DNA of 64,000 nt, from contig NZ_JAFG01000003.1 in the NCBI RefSeq assembly GCF_000519305.1, forward strand, positions 499,070-563,069, in the 5' to 3' direction. Below are positions 33,339 to 42,811 of the stretch, in pieces (position 1 is the stretch's first letter; every line of letters begins with the position of its first letter). Under the pieces are notes generated by a model. It ran no database searches and was not told the DNA's origin. It saw only the letters and a list, made by a program, of their open reading frames with translations. A program made the position numbers and the translations under genes. Source of the stretch: Mesorhizobium ciceri WSM4083. GTDB taxonomy: Bacteria > Pseudomonadota > Alphaproteobacteria > Rhizobiales > Rhizobiaceae.

Positions 33339-34508
33339 ATGGGAAGCGCCCGCGACATCCAACTTGATGCGTTGAGAGCCATCGCCGTGACGATGGTGTT
33401 GTATTCCCATTTCTTCGCCGCTGGAGGATCTTCATTCTGGGGCCATATCGGCGTGCGGCTGTTCTTCGTGCTGAGCGGCTTCCTCATCACGCGCCTGCTC
33501 TTGGAGGCGCGTTCGGCCGCCGAATTCGAGGCCGGCCCGGCGCTGCGATCCTTCTATATCAGGCGAGGCTTGCGGATATTCCCGCCCTATTTCGCCGTCC
33601 TGGGTTTCGTCTGGCTGGTCGACCTGGACCAATCCAGGGGATCGCTGGTCTGGCATGCGCTTTACCTGTCGAATTTCTGGTATGCGCTGCGCAATGACTG
33701 GAACCCTTGGGTGCTGTGCCATTTCTGGAGCCTGAGCATCGAGGAACAGTTCTATCTTGCCTGGCCGCTGGTCGTCCTTTTGGCCCCGCGCCGCCGCTTC
33801 GAACAGATCTGCATCGGCGTCATCGCGCTGTCGCTGGCCTATCGCTTCTACTGGCCGATTACCGCCACGCCGGCGCTGGCGCGCGACCTGCTGCCGCCGG
33901 CATCCATGGATGCGCTGGCGACAGGCGCGCTGCTTGCCTGCTGGCGGGCCAGGGGGGCGGCCCTGCCGCACTGGATGCAATTCAGCTGGCCTGCCTTCGC
34001 GGCCGCATTCCTTGTCATCGAATGGTTTGTGCCGGCGCCTGCCGATCCGATGCTCGAATGGGCCCATTGGCTGGTGCGGCAAGTCCTGCCGCTGGTGCCG
34101 CTGATGGCCATCGTCGCCGCCTGTTCGCGCGGCCTTGGCGGCCCCCTCGGCAAGCTTGCCGAACTGCCGCCGCTGCTTGGCCTCGGCCGCATCAGCTACG
34201 GCGTCTATCTCTATCATCCGATATTGCTGTCGCTCGCGGTCAAGGCGCAGCCCTGGATTCCGCTCAACGTCTCGGAGCAAGGGCCGGGGCGATTCCTGGT
34301 TGCGAGTGCCGCCACGATTGTCGCGGCCTCGATTTCCTGGGTGGTTTTCGAAAGGCCGCTCAACAGCCTGAAGCGTCACTTCCCCTATGTCTCGCGCGCC
34401 CATGCCACGCCGACCGGCCATGCCGGCTGGCTCGCGAGGGTGCCAAGCGGATCGCCCGATGGCCGCACACCGGCGCTCGAACTCCAGCGCACGGACGCAA
34501 GACGATGA
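33339..34508 (+). CDS. acyltransferase 3 family membrane protein (OafA/ExoZ-like)
   Basis: A 389-residue integral membrane O-acyltransferase with about ten hydrophobic helices. The family opening is RDIQLDALRAIAVTMVLYSH with its catalytic-type His, followed by GVRLFFVLSGFLITRLLL and the HFWSLSIEEQFYLAWPL block. It adds acetyl or other acyl groups to surface glycans. I place the start at 33339, where GGAAG lies six bases upstream; a frame from 33321 has no site. It overlaps the next gene by four bases (ATGA) and is the first gene of a glycan operon. Confidence 0.9.
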   Translation: MGSARDIQLDALRAIAVTMVLYSHFFAAGGSSFWGHIGVRLFFVLSGFLITRLLLEARSAAEFEAGPALRSFYIRRGLRIFPPYFAVLGFVWLVDLDQSRGSLVWHALYLSNFWYALRNDWNPWVLCHFWSLSIEEQFYLAWPLVVLLAPRRRFEQICIGVIALSLAYRFYWPITATPALARDLLPPASMDALATGALLACWRARGAALPHWMQFSWPAFAAAFLVIEWFVPAPADPMLEWAHWLVRQVLPLVPLMAIVAACSRGLGGPLGKLAELPPLLGLGRISYGVYLYHPILLSLAVKAQPWIPLNVSEQGPGRFLVASAATIVAASISWVVFERPLNSLKRHFPYVSRAHATPTGHAGWLARVPSGSPDGRTPALELQRTDARR

Positions 34509-35611
34509 CCGCCGCACCGCTCGTCTCCGTCCTGTTGCCGGTCTACAATGCCGGGCCTTACCTCGCCGCAGCACTTGGAAGCATCCTGCGGCAGGATTAC
34601 GGCCGCCTGGAGATCATCGCGATCGATGACGGCTCGACCGACAATTCGCTCGAGATCCTCGAGCGATACCAGAAGGCCGATAGCCGCATTTCGATCATCT
34701 CGCGCGAAAACCGCGGCCTTGTCGCGACGCTCAACGAAGGGCTGGCGGTCACCCGGGGCGAACTGGTCGCGCGCATGGACGCCGACGACGTCGCCTATCC
34801 CTGGCGCTTGTCGCGCCAGGTGGCGCTGTTCGAGCGGCGGCCCGAACTGGGCTTCTGCGGCGCCGGCGTCGACATGTTGATCCGCGGCCGCATCGCCAGG
34901 GGCAGGCCCGATCCGGTGTTCCAGTTCGGCCGCATCCCTGTATTGGCGATGTTCTTCACGATCTTCATGCACCCGACGGTCGTCTACAACAGGAAGGTCA
35001 TCGACGACGGCGTTCTCCACTACGACCAGACCTACAGGCACGCCGAGGATTTCGATCTTTTCAGGCGGCTGGCCGGCCGTTACCCGGCAGCCATGATGCC
35101 CGAAAACCTGGTCGTCTACCGCGTCCATCAGACAAGCGTGACCAGCCGGCACGTCAAGGCGATGCGCAGGACGCATTTGCGGATCGTGGCCGAGAACCTC
35201 GAGCGCGAGGGCCTGGCGCAAGCCACGCGGGACCTGCGCGACATTGGCGATGCGGTCAGCTACGACACCGTCGCCCGTGCGGCCGACTTCATCGTCGCGC
35301 TGGAGGAGGAGATCCGCTCGCTGCCGGCGGCGACGCGGCCGAGCTTCGAAGCGGGCGCGCTGAACCTGTTCTATTTCCTCTACCAGCTCGTGGCCGACGA
35401 AAAGCAGCCCGCGCTGACGCATGAATTGCTGACGCGAACCGCGAAATGGAACGCCATCCGGCGCCGCGAGCAATATGCGCTGCGGCCCGGCGCCTGGGCG
35501 CCCTGGCTCAGCCTCGCCTCGCTGTCGGCCGCCAAGCAAGCCGATGCCATGGCATACTTCTTCAAATCCGCGCCCGCCGCAGCGGTTCTGGCACCCTATC
35601 AGGCGGGCTGA
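34505..35611 (+). CDS. GT2 family glycosyltransferase
   Basis: A 368-residue cytoplasmic or membrane-associated glycosyltransferase with a GT-A fold. It starts VSVLLPVYNAGPYLAAAL, has the nucleotide-sugar motif IAIDDGSTDNSLEIL and the metal-binding RMDADDVAYPWRL with its DXD, then an acceptor-binding ED pair in HAEDFDLF. The C-terminal 120 residues are helical and unassigned. The start is fixed by the ATGA overlap with the acyltransferase gene. The sugar donor is not predictable. Confidence 0.92.
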   Translation: MTAAPLVSVLLPVYNAGPYLAAALGSILRQDYGRLEIIAIDDGSTDNSLEILERYQKADSRISIISRENRGLVATLNEGLAVTRGELVARMDADDVAYPWRLSRQVALFERRPELGFCGAGVDMLIRGRIARGRPDPVFQFGRIPVLAMFFTIFMHPTVVYNRKVIDDGVLHYDQTYRHAEDFDLFRRLAGRYPAAMMPENLVVYRVHQTSVTSRHVKAMRRTHLRIVAENLEREGLAQATRDLRDIGDAVSYDTVARAADFIVALEEEIRSLPAATRPSFEAGALNLFYFLYQLVADEKQPALTHELLTRTAKWNAIRRREQYALRPGAWAPWLSLASLSAAKQADAMAYFFKSAPAAAVLAPYQAG

Positions 35612-35614
35612 GGC

Positions 35615-36649
35615 ATGATCGTAAAAGCCAACCAACCTCTGCAGCGCGATCGTTCGACGGCGCTTGGCCCCGCCCCGGCCGGTCCCCGCCCGGAACGGTC
35701 GGCGCCGGAAGTCTCCTTCATCATCTGCACGCGCAACCGCGTCGCCGTGCTCGATGCCTGCATCAAGTCGGTGCAGGCCGCGTGCCGCGCCCATGCCGGA
35801 TTCGCCGCCGAACTCGTGGTCGTCGACAACGGTTCGAGCGACCGCACGGCCGAACGCCTGGCCAGCATCGCCGCTGCGTCGGACATTCCGTTCACGCCCG
35901 TTTGCGAGCCGCGCCCCGGGCTGGCTGCTGCGCGCAACGCCGGGTTGAGGCGCGCGCGCGGCCGTGTGCTGGTCTTCGTCGACGATGACTGCGCGGTCCA
36001 TCGCGACTATTTGCGCGATCTGGAGCGACACTATGCGTCCGGGGAACGATGGCTCATCAGGGGCGGACGTGTCGAGCTTGGCGATGCCAGGGATCTGCCG
36101 TTCACCATCAAGCGGTCGTGGGTGCGCGAACGGCTGACGCCGGATGTTCATCCAGGCGGTTTCGTGCTGGGCTGCAACATGACGATGCACCGCGACGTTG
36201 CGGCCCGCATCGGCTATTTCGACGAACGCTTCGGCGCCGGCGGACCATTGCGGTCGGCCGAGGATACCGATTACCTCGTGCGCGCGATGCTGCTCGGCAT
36301 CGCGGTCGAGTATGTGCCTGACATGACGATATTCCATCATCACGGCCGGCGGGATCGCAAAGCCATCGAAAAGCTGCACCGCGACTACAGCCTGGGCAAT
36401 GGCGGGCTCTGCCTGAAACATGTTCGCCACGCACCCTGGCTGCTTCGCCATTTCTACTGGGCCGCAAGAGGAGCTTTCCGGGAATTGGCGGGGGGGCCTG
36501 CGTTCGATCGTGAACTCAACCTGCCGCACTGGCCGATCGTCGCCATGAATTTGCTCGGCGCGGCCAGGTTCGCGGTTCTCCTGCTGGCCAGACGGCCGCG
36601 GGCCGAGCCGGTGCGGCAAGATCAGCAAGCCAATGCCCAGGCGAGGTGA
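35615..36649 (+). CDS. GT2 family glycosyltransferase
   Basis: A 344-residue GT-A fold glycosyltransferase. The motifs are VSFIICTRNRVAVLDACI, LVVVDNGSSDRTAERL, RPGLAAARNAGLRRARG, and the metal site VFVDDDCAVHRDYL, with SAEDTDYLVRAML further on. It follows the previous gene by three bases and precedes the exporter gene by nine. Two different GT2 enzymes plus an acyltransferase and an exporter suggest a short modified oligosaccharide, or the side chain of a larger polymer whose other genes lie elsewhere. Confidence 0.92.
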   Translation: MIVKANQPLQRDRSTALGPAPAGPRPERSAPEVSFIICTRNRVAVLDACIKSVQAACRAHAGFAAELVVVDNGSSDRTAERLASIAAASDIPFTPVCEPRPGLAAARNAGLRRARGRVLVFVDDDCAVHRDYLRDLERHYASGERWLIRGGRVELGDARDLPFTIKRSWVRERLTPDVHPGGFVLGCNMTMHRDVAARIGYFDERFGAGGPLRSAEDTDYLVRAMLLGIAVEYVPDMTIFHHHGRRDRKAIEKLHRDYSLGNGGLCLKHVRHAPWLLRHFYWAARGAFRELAGGPAFDRELNLPHWPIVAMNLLGAARFAVLLLARRPRAEPVRQDQQANAQAR

Positions 36650-36658
36650 AACGCTATA

Positions 36659-38443
36659 ATGCCGATGCTGCCGCCAAGCCTGCCGATGCTGTTCCGGGCG
36701 TTCGGAAAGCGGCAACTGCGCCTGCTGCCGGCGGTAGTGGTTCTCGGCCTGGTCAGCGCCGTCCTCGAAGGGTTCGGCATCGGCCTGATCATCCCGTTGC
36801 TGGGCATCATCATGGGACACGGGGATGCGGCCGGAATGGCAGGCTTCTCCGCCGTCCTCCAGCACGTCGGATCGGACTTGAGCGAGCGCAACCGGCTGGT
36901 CGTCATTTCGGTCGCCATCCTCGGCTCGATCATCCTGAAGAACGTTTTCGCCTTCGCCAACACGCTGCTGACGACCTTCATCTCCGGCAAGGCAAGTCAT
37001 TCGATCCGCAGCGCCTTGTCGGAGCAGCTGTTGCGGGTCGGCTACCCGTTCTTCCTGCGGCAGAGCCCCGGACGCCTGCTCAACATCATCTCCAACGAAT
37101 CCTGGCGGGCCTCCGATGCGATCCAGATCATGCTGTCGGCCATCGTCAGCGCATCGGCCGCCATCATCCTCCTGGCTTTCCTGTTGCTGCTTTCGTGGCG
37201 CATGACGCTTCTGGTCACGCTCGGACTGGCGCTCGTCCAGATCGCGCACGCCATCCTTTCGGCCAATCTGAAGGAGCCCAGCCGCAGCGTCGCTTCGCGC
37301 AACGGCCACCTCGCCTCACAGATGCTCCACCTTGTGCATGCCGGACGGCTGATCCGCATCTTCGGACAGGAGAACCGGGAAAAGGCGATATTCGACACGG
37401 CGTCAGATGCGGTTCGCCGCGCTTCCTTCGCGCTGCTCGTGCGCCAGGGAGCGCTGCCGCCGCTGACGGAGGTTCTCCACGCCATGCTGTTTCTGGCGGT
37501 GGTGATCGGCGCCTGGCTGGCGCAAGTGAGTTTCCCGCTGATCATCGCCTTCGTCATCCTGCTCTACAGGCTGCAGCCGCACATGCGAGCCCTCCAGGGG
37601 TCGTGGAGCCAGCTGCAAGGCCTGAGCGGATCGCTCGAAGAGGTGACATGGCTGCTGGATCCCACCGGCAAGCCGCAACCGCCGCAAGGCGACGGGCCGT
37701 TCCACGGCCTGCGCCAGGGCATCAAGTTCGACGATGTGACGTTCACCTATTCCGGCACGGACCGGCGCGAGGTGGTGCTGCATGCGGCGACATTCGAAAT
37801 CCGCGGTGGCCGCTCGACGGCGCTGATCGGCCGCTCGGGCGCCGGCAAGACGACGATCGTCAATCTCCTGTGCCGCTTCGTCGAACCGGACGCCGGCAGC
37901 ATCCTCGTCGATGGATCTCCGCTCGACGGGATCGACGCCGGCCAGTGGCGCCGCCACATTGCCCTGGCCAGCCAGGAGCTGGAACTGGTCGACGGCAGCA
38001 TTTTCGACAACATAACCTACGGCCAGGATGCCGCGACTGCCGGCGATGCCGAGGCCGCCGCAAGACTGGCCGAAGCACATGAATTCATCGAAAGGCTGCC
38101 TCAGGGCTACGACACGTTGGTCGGCTACAGGGGCATCAATCTGTCGGCGGGACAGAGGCAGCGGATCGCCTTGGCCAGAGCTCTTGTCCGCGATCCCGAT
38201 CTCCTCATCCTGGACGAAGCCACCAATGCGGTGGACGGGCTGTCGGAAGCGGCCATCGTCGAGACGCTGAAGTCGAGAGCCGGCCGCCGCACGACCATCG
38301 TCATCAGCCACCACCACAGCACCATCTCGTTCTGCGACGACGTGGTCATCCTGAGCGGCGGCCGGGTGAAAAAGCAGGCCCCTTTCGGCGCCCTGGCCTC
38401 GCTCAGCATGGACGAACTCTACCAGCACGAACCGCTCGACTGA
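36659..38443 (+). CDS. ABC transporter, fused permease and ATPase (MsbA-like exporter)
   Basis: A 594-residue half-transporter that works as a dimer in the inner membrane. The first 330 residues hold about six helices (LLPAVVVLGLVSAVLEG through VIGAWLAQVSFPLIIAFVIL). The ATPase domain has Walker A GRSGAGKTTI, signature LSAGQRQRIALARAL, Walker B LLILDEATNAVD and the H-loop VISHHHS. It is the last gene of the polysaccharide operon, so export of a lipid-linked glycan is the natural reading; this is from context. A hairpin between convergent genes follows. Confidence 0.93.
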   Translation: MPMLPPSLPMLFRAFGKRQLRLLPAVVVLGLVSAVLEGFGIGLIIPLLGIIMGHGDAAGMAGFSAVLQHVGSDLSERNRLVVISVAILGSIILKNVFAFANTLLTTFISGKASHSIRSALSEQLLRVGYPFFLRQSPGRLLNIISNESWRASDAIQIMLSAIVSASAAIILLAFLLLLSWRMTLLVTLGLALVQIAHAILSANLKEPSRSVASRNGHLASQMLHLVHAGRLIRIFGQENREKAIFDTASDAVRRASFALLVRQGALPPLTEVLHAMLFLAVVIGAWLAQVSFPLIIAFVILLYRLQPHMRALQGSWSQLQGLSGSLEEVTWLLDPTGKPQPPQGDGPFHGLRQGIKFDDVTFTYSGTDRREVVLHAATFEIRGGRSTALIGRSGAGKTTIVNLLCRFVEPDAGSILVDGSPLDGIDAGQWRRHIALASQELELVDGSIFDNITYGQDAATAGDAEAAARLAEAHEFIERLPQGYDTLVGYRGINLSAGQRQRIALARALVRDPDLLILDEATNAVDGLSEAAIVETLKSRAGRRTTIVISHHHSTISFCDDVVILSGGRVKKQAPFGALASLSMDELYQHEPLD

Positions 38444-38692
38444 GAAGGCACCGGGCCGGCCCGCGACCGCTTCCCGGGCGTGTCTGCAGCCTCCGGCTGG
38501 CGGGTCGTCGCAAGCGTTCGAATCAGGAGTCCAGGCAAGTGCCGCTGGCACCTTCCGTGATCGCACCAATGCCGTGCGCAACCGAGCGCGCTACCTTGTC
38601 CGTGCGGCGGACCTGTCGATCCGCCTGGCCGGTGCCCCATTGGGCTTACTCTCCGGGTGAGGTGCCGGCCTCCCAAGCACAAAAACAAAAGA

Positions 38693-38722
38693 CCTGAAGC
38701 GGGTCGCCTGATCCCCTTCAGG
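38693..38722. terminator. hairpin between convergent genes
   Basis: CCTGAAG and CTTCAGG form a 7-bp stem around a 16-base loop that can pair further. It lies just before the stop of the coiled-coil gene and about 250 bases after the exporter stop. It may terminate either transcript. The rest of 38444-38692 shows nothing I can name. Confidence 0.4.
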
Positions 38723-38733
38723 CGCGACACGCC

Positions 38734-40191
38734 TCAGGTAGCGGCGCCGACATTCCTGCGCATGCGCCGCCTGCCCGTCGTCCGTGCTTTCTTCGCCATC
38801 GCCCCGGCTATCTCGACCACGCCGTTCTCGGGCGGCCTGCCATTGGTGGCCTTGTGGAGCCGCTCGTAGGGCAGCAATTCCTTGATCCGGGCATTGAGCG
38901 AGGCGATTTCCGCCTTGAGGTCCTCGCACTCCTGCCTCTGCACGTCGAACTGTATCTGTTCGGACGCCTGTTGCAGCGCAAGTTGAGAAAGGTTGGCGTT
39001 CACCTTGGAAAGACTCATCTTGTCGCTTTCGCTCTCCTGGCTCAGCGCGGACAATCTTTCATCGGCGATCTTCTTTTCGGCCAGGGCGTCGTTCAGTTCG
39101 CTCTTGAGCCTGGCGATCTCGCCTGCGGCTTCGCTGTTTTCGCTCGACACCTGCTCCAGCCGCGATTGCAGGCTCTGGATCTCCGAACCCAGCCCGCGCA
39201 TTTCTGCCTGGCTGCGAGCCAGTTCGGCTTCCTTGTCGCCTTCCATCATGCGGGCCGCTTCGGTCGTTTCCGACAGTTTCGCCTGTGCGGCCTCGAGCGA
39301 CTTCTGCAGCCGCATCTCCTCTTTCTCGCTCTTGCCGAGTGCGGCCAGCAACTCCGCCAGCCGCGCTGCTTCGCTGGCATGGATCGTCGACAACTCGTCG
39401 AGCCTGTGGCGCGCCTGCGATTCCCGCTTCAGCGCCTTGTCGAGTTCGATCGAGAGGTTGACGTGCTTTTCGCGCAGCATCTTGCTTTCGCGCAAGCGCC
39501 TGTTGGCCTCCACCGTCCTGGCGGTCAGCCGCTTGGCGATGTCGCCGAACTCCGCTTCGCGTTTGGCGCTCGCATTGGCTGTCTCCACGAGTTCCAGCCT
39601 GACCGCGGCAAGTGCCGCACGAAGCGTCTCCCGGTCCTGGACCAGGCTTGTCTCGCGCTGCTGCAGCGCTTCGAAAGCGCCTTCGCGCTCGCGCAGTTTT
39701 TTCACCGCATCGTGCAGCTTTTCCGACAGCGCCCTCTGTTCGGCGGCCAGGGCGGCATTGGCAACCTCCAGCTCGTTGGCGCGCAGAATGTCGCTGTGCA
39801 GGATGTTGAGGAATTCGCGCGTCAAATGGTGTGAGGTGCCGATCTCCGACAGCTTGTCGTTGATCTCCTCCAGATAGTCCCTGGCATCATGGAAGAGACC
39901 CTCGAAGGCGCTCAATGCGGCCAGCCGGGTCTGTGTATGGGCGGTCAGCCGTGGCGCGGTTTCGGAACTGTCCGCACCCTCGGCATTCCCTGCATTGTCG
40001 TCATTTGCTGCATCGGCCTGGGGTGGCCCGTCATCGGCTGCCGCATGGGCATCCGGCACATCGTCGCTCTCCGGCGGCGCCAGGTCGTCGGCATCGAGAC
40101 TTGCATCCAGCGCGTCCGCCAAATCGATCTGCAGGTCCTGGATCGCTTTATCCACGTCTTCAGCACGCTTGATCAGGCCTCTGAAGTTCAT
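38734..40191 (-). CDS. long coiled-coil protein of unknown function
   Basis: A 485-residue acidic protein. Residues 1-90 begin MNFRGLIKRAEDVDKAIQDL and include a very acidic, Asp/Ala-rich disordered stretch. Residues from about 95 to 450 are almost continuous heptad repeats (for example ERLSALSQESESDKMSLSK). The end is short and basic (KKARTTGRRRMRRNVG). No membrane helix or signal is visible. I chose the ATG at 40191, preceded by AAGGGGAG. It converges on the polysaccharide operon and lies near minCDE; similar coiled-coil proteins accompany some rhizobial polysaccharide loci, but the role is unknown. Confidence 0.7.
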   Translation of the reverse strand: MNFRGLIKRAEDVDKAIQDLQIDLADALDASLDADDLAPPESDDVPDAHAAADDGPPQADAANDDNAGNAEGADSSETAPRLTAHTQTRLAALSAFEGLFHDARDYLEEINDKLSEIGTSHHLTREFLNILHSDILRANELEVANAALAAEQRALSEKLHDAVKKLREREGAFEALQQRETSLVQDRETLRAALAAVRLELVETANASAKREAEFGDIAKRLTARTVEANRRLRESKMLREKHVNLSIELDKALKRESQARHRLDELSTIHASEAARLAELLAALGKSEKEEMRLQKSLEAAQAKLSETTEAARMMEGDKEAELARSQAEMRGLGSEIQSLQSRLEQVSSENSEAAGEIARLKSELNDALAEKKIADERLSALSQESESDKMSLSKVNANLSQLALQQASEQIQFDVQRQECEDLKAEIASLNARIKELLPYERLHKATNGRPPENGVVEIAGAMAKKARTTGRRRMRRNVGAAT

Positions 40192-40340
40192 CACCAAACT
40201 CCCCTTACGCATACCTCGCTTAGAACTTAACAAATTGCTAATATAGCTTTACATCCGCTGCTTGCGCAGGGGAAGCCCCGTCGGCACAAAGGTAAATTTG
40301 GGACATTTGGGGGTTTGGATGGCGCGAGCGATGTGCGCGG

Positions 40341-40514
40341 CCTGGTTCCTCGCCCCCACGGAGTGGGGGAGAGGTGGCTCGGGCGAAGCCCGAGACGGAG
40401 CGGGGGAATGGCTCGGCCTCAATGAATTCTGAGGGAACCTGCCAGCGTCGCGCTGCCCCTCTCCGACCGCTTCGCGGCCACCTCTCCCCATTTCATGGGG
40501 CGAGGAACCCAGGC
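40341..40514. repeat. 174-bp imperfect inverted-repeat element (MITE/RIME-like)
   Basis: The outer arms CCTGGTTCCTCGCCCCCA and TGGGGCGAGGAACCCAGG pair almost perfectly. An inner pair (GGGGAGAGGTGGC with GCCACCTCTCCCC) and smaller hairpins lie inside. No open frame fits. The composition matches dispersed intergenic palindromes of Rhizobiales. No target-site duplication could be confirmed by eye. Confidence 0.6.
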
Positions 40515-40538
40515 ATTGCAGCGCCGCGCTGACCCCCA

Positions 40539-40582
40539 CCCCGATCCGCTTTGCGGATCGACCCTCCCCACAAGGGGGAGGG
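40539..40582. repeat. double hairpin element after minE
   Basis: GATCCGCTTTGCGGATC is followed by ACCCTCCCC-ACAA-GGGGGAGGGT, a stable pair of hairpins eight bases beyond the minE stop. It probably acts as the min operon terminator or transcript stabiliser and belongs to a repeat type common in Mesorhizobium. Confidence 0.55.
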
Positions 40583-40589
40583 TAAAAAG

Positions 40590-40862
40590 TCACCCCGCCA
40601 TGGCCAGCGGCACGGCGCTCTTGTTGGGGATCTGGATGTCGATCTCCAGCGTCGACATGGTCTCGCCGCGGTCCATAGAGACCTGCAAATAATCCTGGTC
40701 GATCTGCACATGCTTGGCGATGACGGCCATGATCTCCTCGCGCAGGATGGAGACGAGGTCGGGCTGGCTGCGGTTGCGGCGCTCATAGGCGAGCAGCACT
40801 TGCAGCCGCTCGCGCGCCACCGGCGCGCTGGAGCGCCGCTTGAAGATGTCGAGCAGGTTCAT
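40590..40862 (-). CDS. minE: cell division topological specificity factor MinE
   Basis: A 90-residue MinE. The N-terminal amphipathic [10 protein letters not shown] membrane-targeting segment, the anti-MinCD helix region ([20 protein letters not shown]) and the dimerisation domain ending in [11 protein letters not shown] are all present. It stimulates MinD ATPase at the membrane to drive pole-to-pole oscillation. The start overlaps the minD stop by four bases (ATGA). It is the last gene of minCDE, and the length is normal. Confidence 0.96.
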   Translation of the reverse strand: MNLLDIFKRRSSAPVARERLQVLLAYERRNRSQPDLVSILREEIMAVIAKHVQIDQDYLQVSMDRGETMSTLEIDIQIPNKSAVPLAMAG

Positions 40863-41674
40863 GCCGCCCTCCTTCCCAAAAGACGATCGAGGAAGCCCTT
40901 GCGCTCGAAGGGCACGATGACGGGCAATTCCTCGCCCTCCAGCCGCCTGGCGGCGTCGATATAGGCCTTGGCAGCGGAATTGAGCGGCTCCGACAGCGTC
41001 ACCGGCGAACCGAGGTTGGAGGCGCGCAACACGTCCTGGCTTTCCGGAATGATGCCAAGCAGCGGCACCGACAGGATTTCCAGCACGTCGTCGATGGACA
41101 GCATTTCGCCGCGCGACGCACGCGCCGCATCGTAGCGCGTCACCAGCACATGCTTGGCGATCTGCTCGCCCTGCTCCGCCCGCAAGGTGCGCGCGTCGAG
41201 CAGGCCTATGATGCGATCGGAATCGCGCACCGACGACACTTCCGGATTGGTGACGATGACCGCCTCGTCGGCAAAGCGCATGGCGAGCTGCGCGCCGCGC
41301 TCGATGCCGGCCGGGCTGTCGCAGAACACGTAGTCGAACACCGAGCGCAGCTTGTCGATGACTTCGCCGACGCCTTCCTCGGTCAGCGCATCCTTGTCGC
41401 GCGTCTGCGAGGCCGGCAGCAGGAACAGCGTCTCGACCCGCTTGTCGCGGATCAGCGCCTGCGAGAGTTTCGCCTGGCCCTGGATGACATTGACGAGGTC
41501 GAACACCACGCGCCGCTCGGCGCCCATGATCAGGTCGAGATTGCGCAGGCCGACGTCGAAGTCGACCAAGGCCACCTTCTTGCCGGTCTTGGCCACGGCC
41601 GCCCCGAGGGCCGCCGTCGAGGTCGTCTTGCCGACGCCCCCCTTGCCCGAGGTGACCACCACTACCTTGCCCAT
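40859..41674 (-). CDS. minD: septum site-determining ATPase MinD
   Basis: A 271-residue ParA/MinD ATPase. The deviant Walker [19 protein letters not shown] is at the N-terminus; switch motifs [15 protein letters not shown] and [13 protein letters not shown] follow; and the C-terminal basic amphipathic helix ([12 protein letters not shown]) is the membrane-targeting sequence. It recruits MinC to membranes and is displaced by MinE. The gap to minC is 66 bases. All catalytic residues look intact. Confidence 0.97.
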   Translation of the reverse strand: MGKVVVVTSGKGGVGKTTSTAALGAAVAKTGKKVALVDFDVGLRNLDLIMGAERRVVFDLVNVIQGQAKLSQALIRDKRVETLFLLPASQTRDKDALTEEGVGEVIDKLRSVFDYVFCDSPAGIERGAQLAMRFADEAVIVTNPEVSSVRDSDRIIGLLDARTLRAEQGEQIAKHVLVTRYDAARASRGEMLSIDDVLEILSVPLLGIIPESQDVLRASNLGSPVTLSEPLNSAAKAYIDAARRLEGEELPVIVPFERKGFLDRLLGRRAA

Positions 41675-41740
41675 TGAAAAGCCTCCGTTGTTGTTTTCTT
41701 GGTCGGGCAGCCCTCGGCCACCCCAATATCGAAACGAATG

Positions 41741-42535
41741 TCAGCTCAGCGTCGAAACCCGCAAGGCGTCGCCGTCGAGAAACGCCTGCACCGGCTTGCC
41801 ACGCGAAACGCCTTCCATCTCCTCGGCGGTGACGTACCAGCCGTCGACCGCCAGAAGCTCGGCCTCGTTCTTGCGGCAGAAGATGCGCGCGCCCCTGTTG
41901 CCCAGCGCACCCGCCGAAGCGCGCCCGCGCAGCGTGCCGTAGACATGGATCGAACCCGCCGCGATGATCTCCGAGCCGGAAGCGACCGAACCGAGCACGA
42001 TGACATCGCCGTGCGGATGCACGATCGCCTGGCCGGAACGGATCGGCGCCTTGATCATCAGCGTGCCCGAAGCTTCAACCTGCGGCTCGCTATCGCCCGC
42101 CTTGCTTGCGTCAGCCTTGCCGACCTTGTCGGGGCCGGCTTCAGGCGCCCTGCCCTCTGCCTTGTCCTCTCCGGAAACATCCTCTCTCGCCTTGCGAGGC
42201 AGCAACCCATCCGTCGTCGCCTCCTTGGCGCCGACCAGCACCGGCGGCAGGTTGGGCTCGAGTGCGGTGTGGCCGTCGAGCTCGATGGCGTAGATGCGGA
42301 TGCCGCGATGGCCAAGCACGCCGACCAGCGATTCGATCGCGGCGACATCGGGCTTCAAGGTGTTGAGATCAAGCACCACCGGCCGCCCGGAAAAATAGCC
42401 CGGCGAGTTGCCGATCCAGTGATCCAGCCCCTCGAGCCACACGTCCAAAGGGGCCTCCGGCGTCAGCGTGAAAGCGACGAAAGAGCGGGCGCGGAAGCGG
42501 ATGGATTTGGCCTCGAGGGGAGCGGCAAAGGTCAC
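41741..42535 (-). CDS. minC: septum site-determining protein MinC
   Basis: A 264-residue FtsZ-assembly inhibitor. The N-terminal FtsZ-binding domain spans residues 1-105 ([20 protein letters not shown]). A charged, Ala/Glu/Lys-rich linker at about 110-165 is longer than in E. coli. The C-terminal right-handed beta-helix has [20 protein letters not shown] and [16 protein letters not shown], the MinD-binding face. It is the first gene of minCDE on the minus strand; its promoter probably lies in 42536-42611. Confidence 0.95.
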   Translation of the reverse strand: MTFAAPLEAKSIRFRARSFVAFTLTPEAPLDVWLEGLDHWIGNSPGYFSGRPVVLDLNTLKPDVAAIESLVGVLGHRGIRIYAIELDGHTALEPNLPPVLVGAKEATTDGLLPRKAREDVSGEDKAEGRAPEAGPDKVGKADASKAGDSEPQVEASGTLMIKAPIRSGQAIVHPHGDVIVLGSVASGSEIIAAGSIHVYGTLRGRASAGALGNRGARIFCRKNEAELLAVDGWYVTAEEMEGVSRGKPVQAFLDGDALRVSTLS

Positions 42536-42611
42536 GGCTGGCGAATCCTTACTGAGAGGTAAACGCTAGCGAGGGAATGGTTAACGAATGGTTAATGGGA
42601 GGGGCGGGAGA

Positions 42612-42734
42612 CTACTTGGCAGCCTGCGCCACGTCGACGTCAACCGCCTGACGCAGGCGCCGGAAAACCTTGAGCTCGGATGAGGCATCCAATGATGCAA
42701 TAATCTCAGCTGAGCACCTCCTCACAATTTCCAC
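42612..42734 (-). pseudogene. possible 3' gene remnant at the defence-island boundary
   Basis: A minus-strand frame of 40 codons ending ELKVFRRLRQAVDVDVAQAAK and a TAG stop. It has only a GTG start without a good ribosome site and is bounded upstream by an in-frame stop. It has the GC-rich codon style of the core genome, unlike the AT-richer gene next to it. I read it as a possible truncated gene tail left by insertion of the island; a chance frame is equally possible. Confidence 0.25.
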
Positions 42735-42811
42735 ATACGATAGTCGTCGCTAAGCGCATGAAACTTGCACTGCTAAGAAAAGATGGTAGAAAAACTGAGG
42801 GGGAGACGCGA

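Larger units (their letters stand above)
40192..40589. other. gene-free gap filled with palindromic repeats
   Basis: About 400 bases between the coiled-coil gene (its promoter side) and the minE stop. The first 90 bases are AT-richer and should hold the coiled-coil gene promoter. The rest is taken up by the inverted-repeat elements listed separately at 40341-40514 and 40539-40582. Confidence 0.5.

Noticed and set aside
34385..37309. A 974-codon open frame on the minus strand across the glycosyltransferase and exporter genes.
   Set aside because: It is the shadow of three well-supported + strand genes; the composition is that of reversed coding DNA, with no motif.
38510..38530. A GCGTTCGAATC stretch resembling a tRNA T-loop.
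   Set aside because: No acceptor stem, D-arm or anticodon arm could be folded around it.
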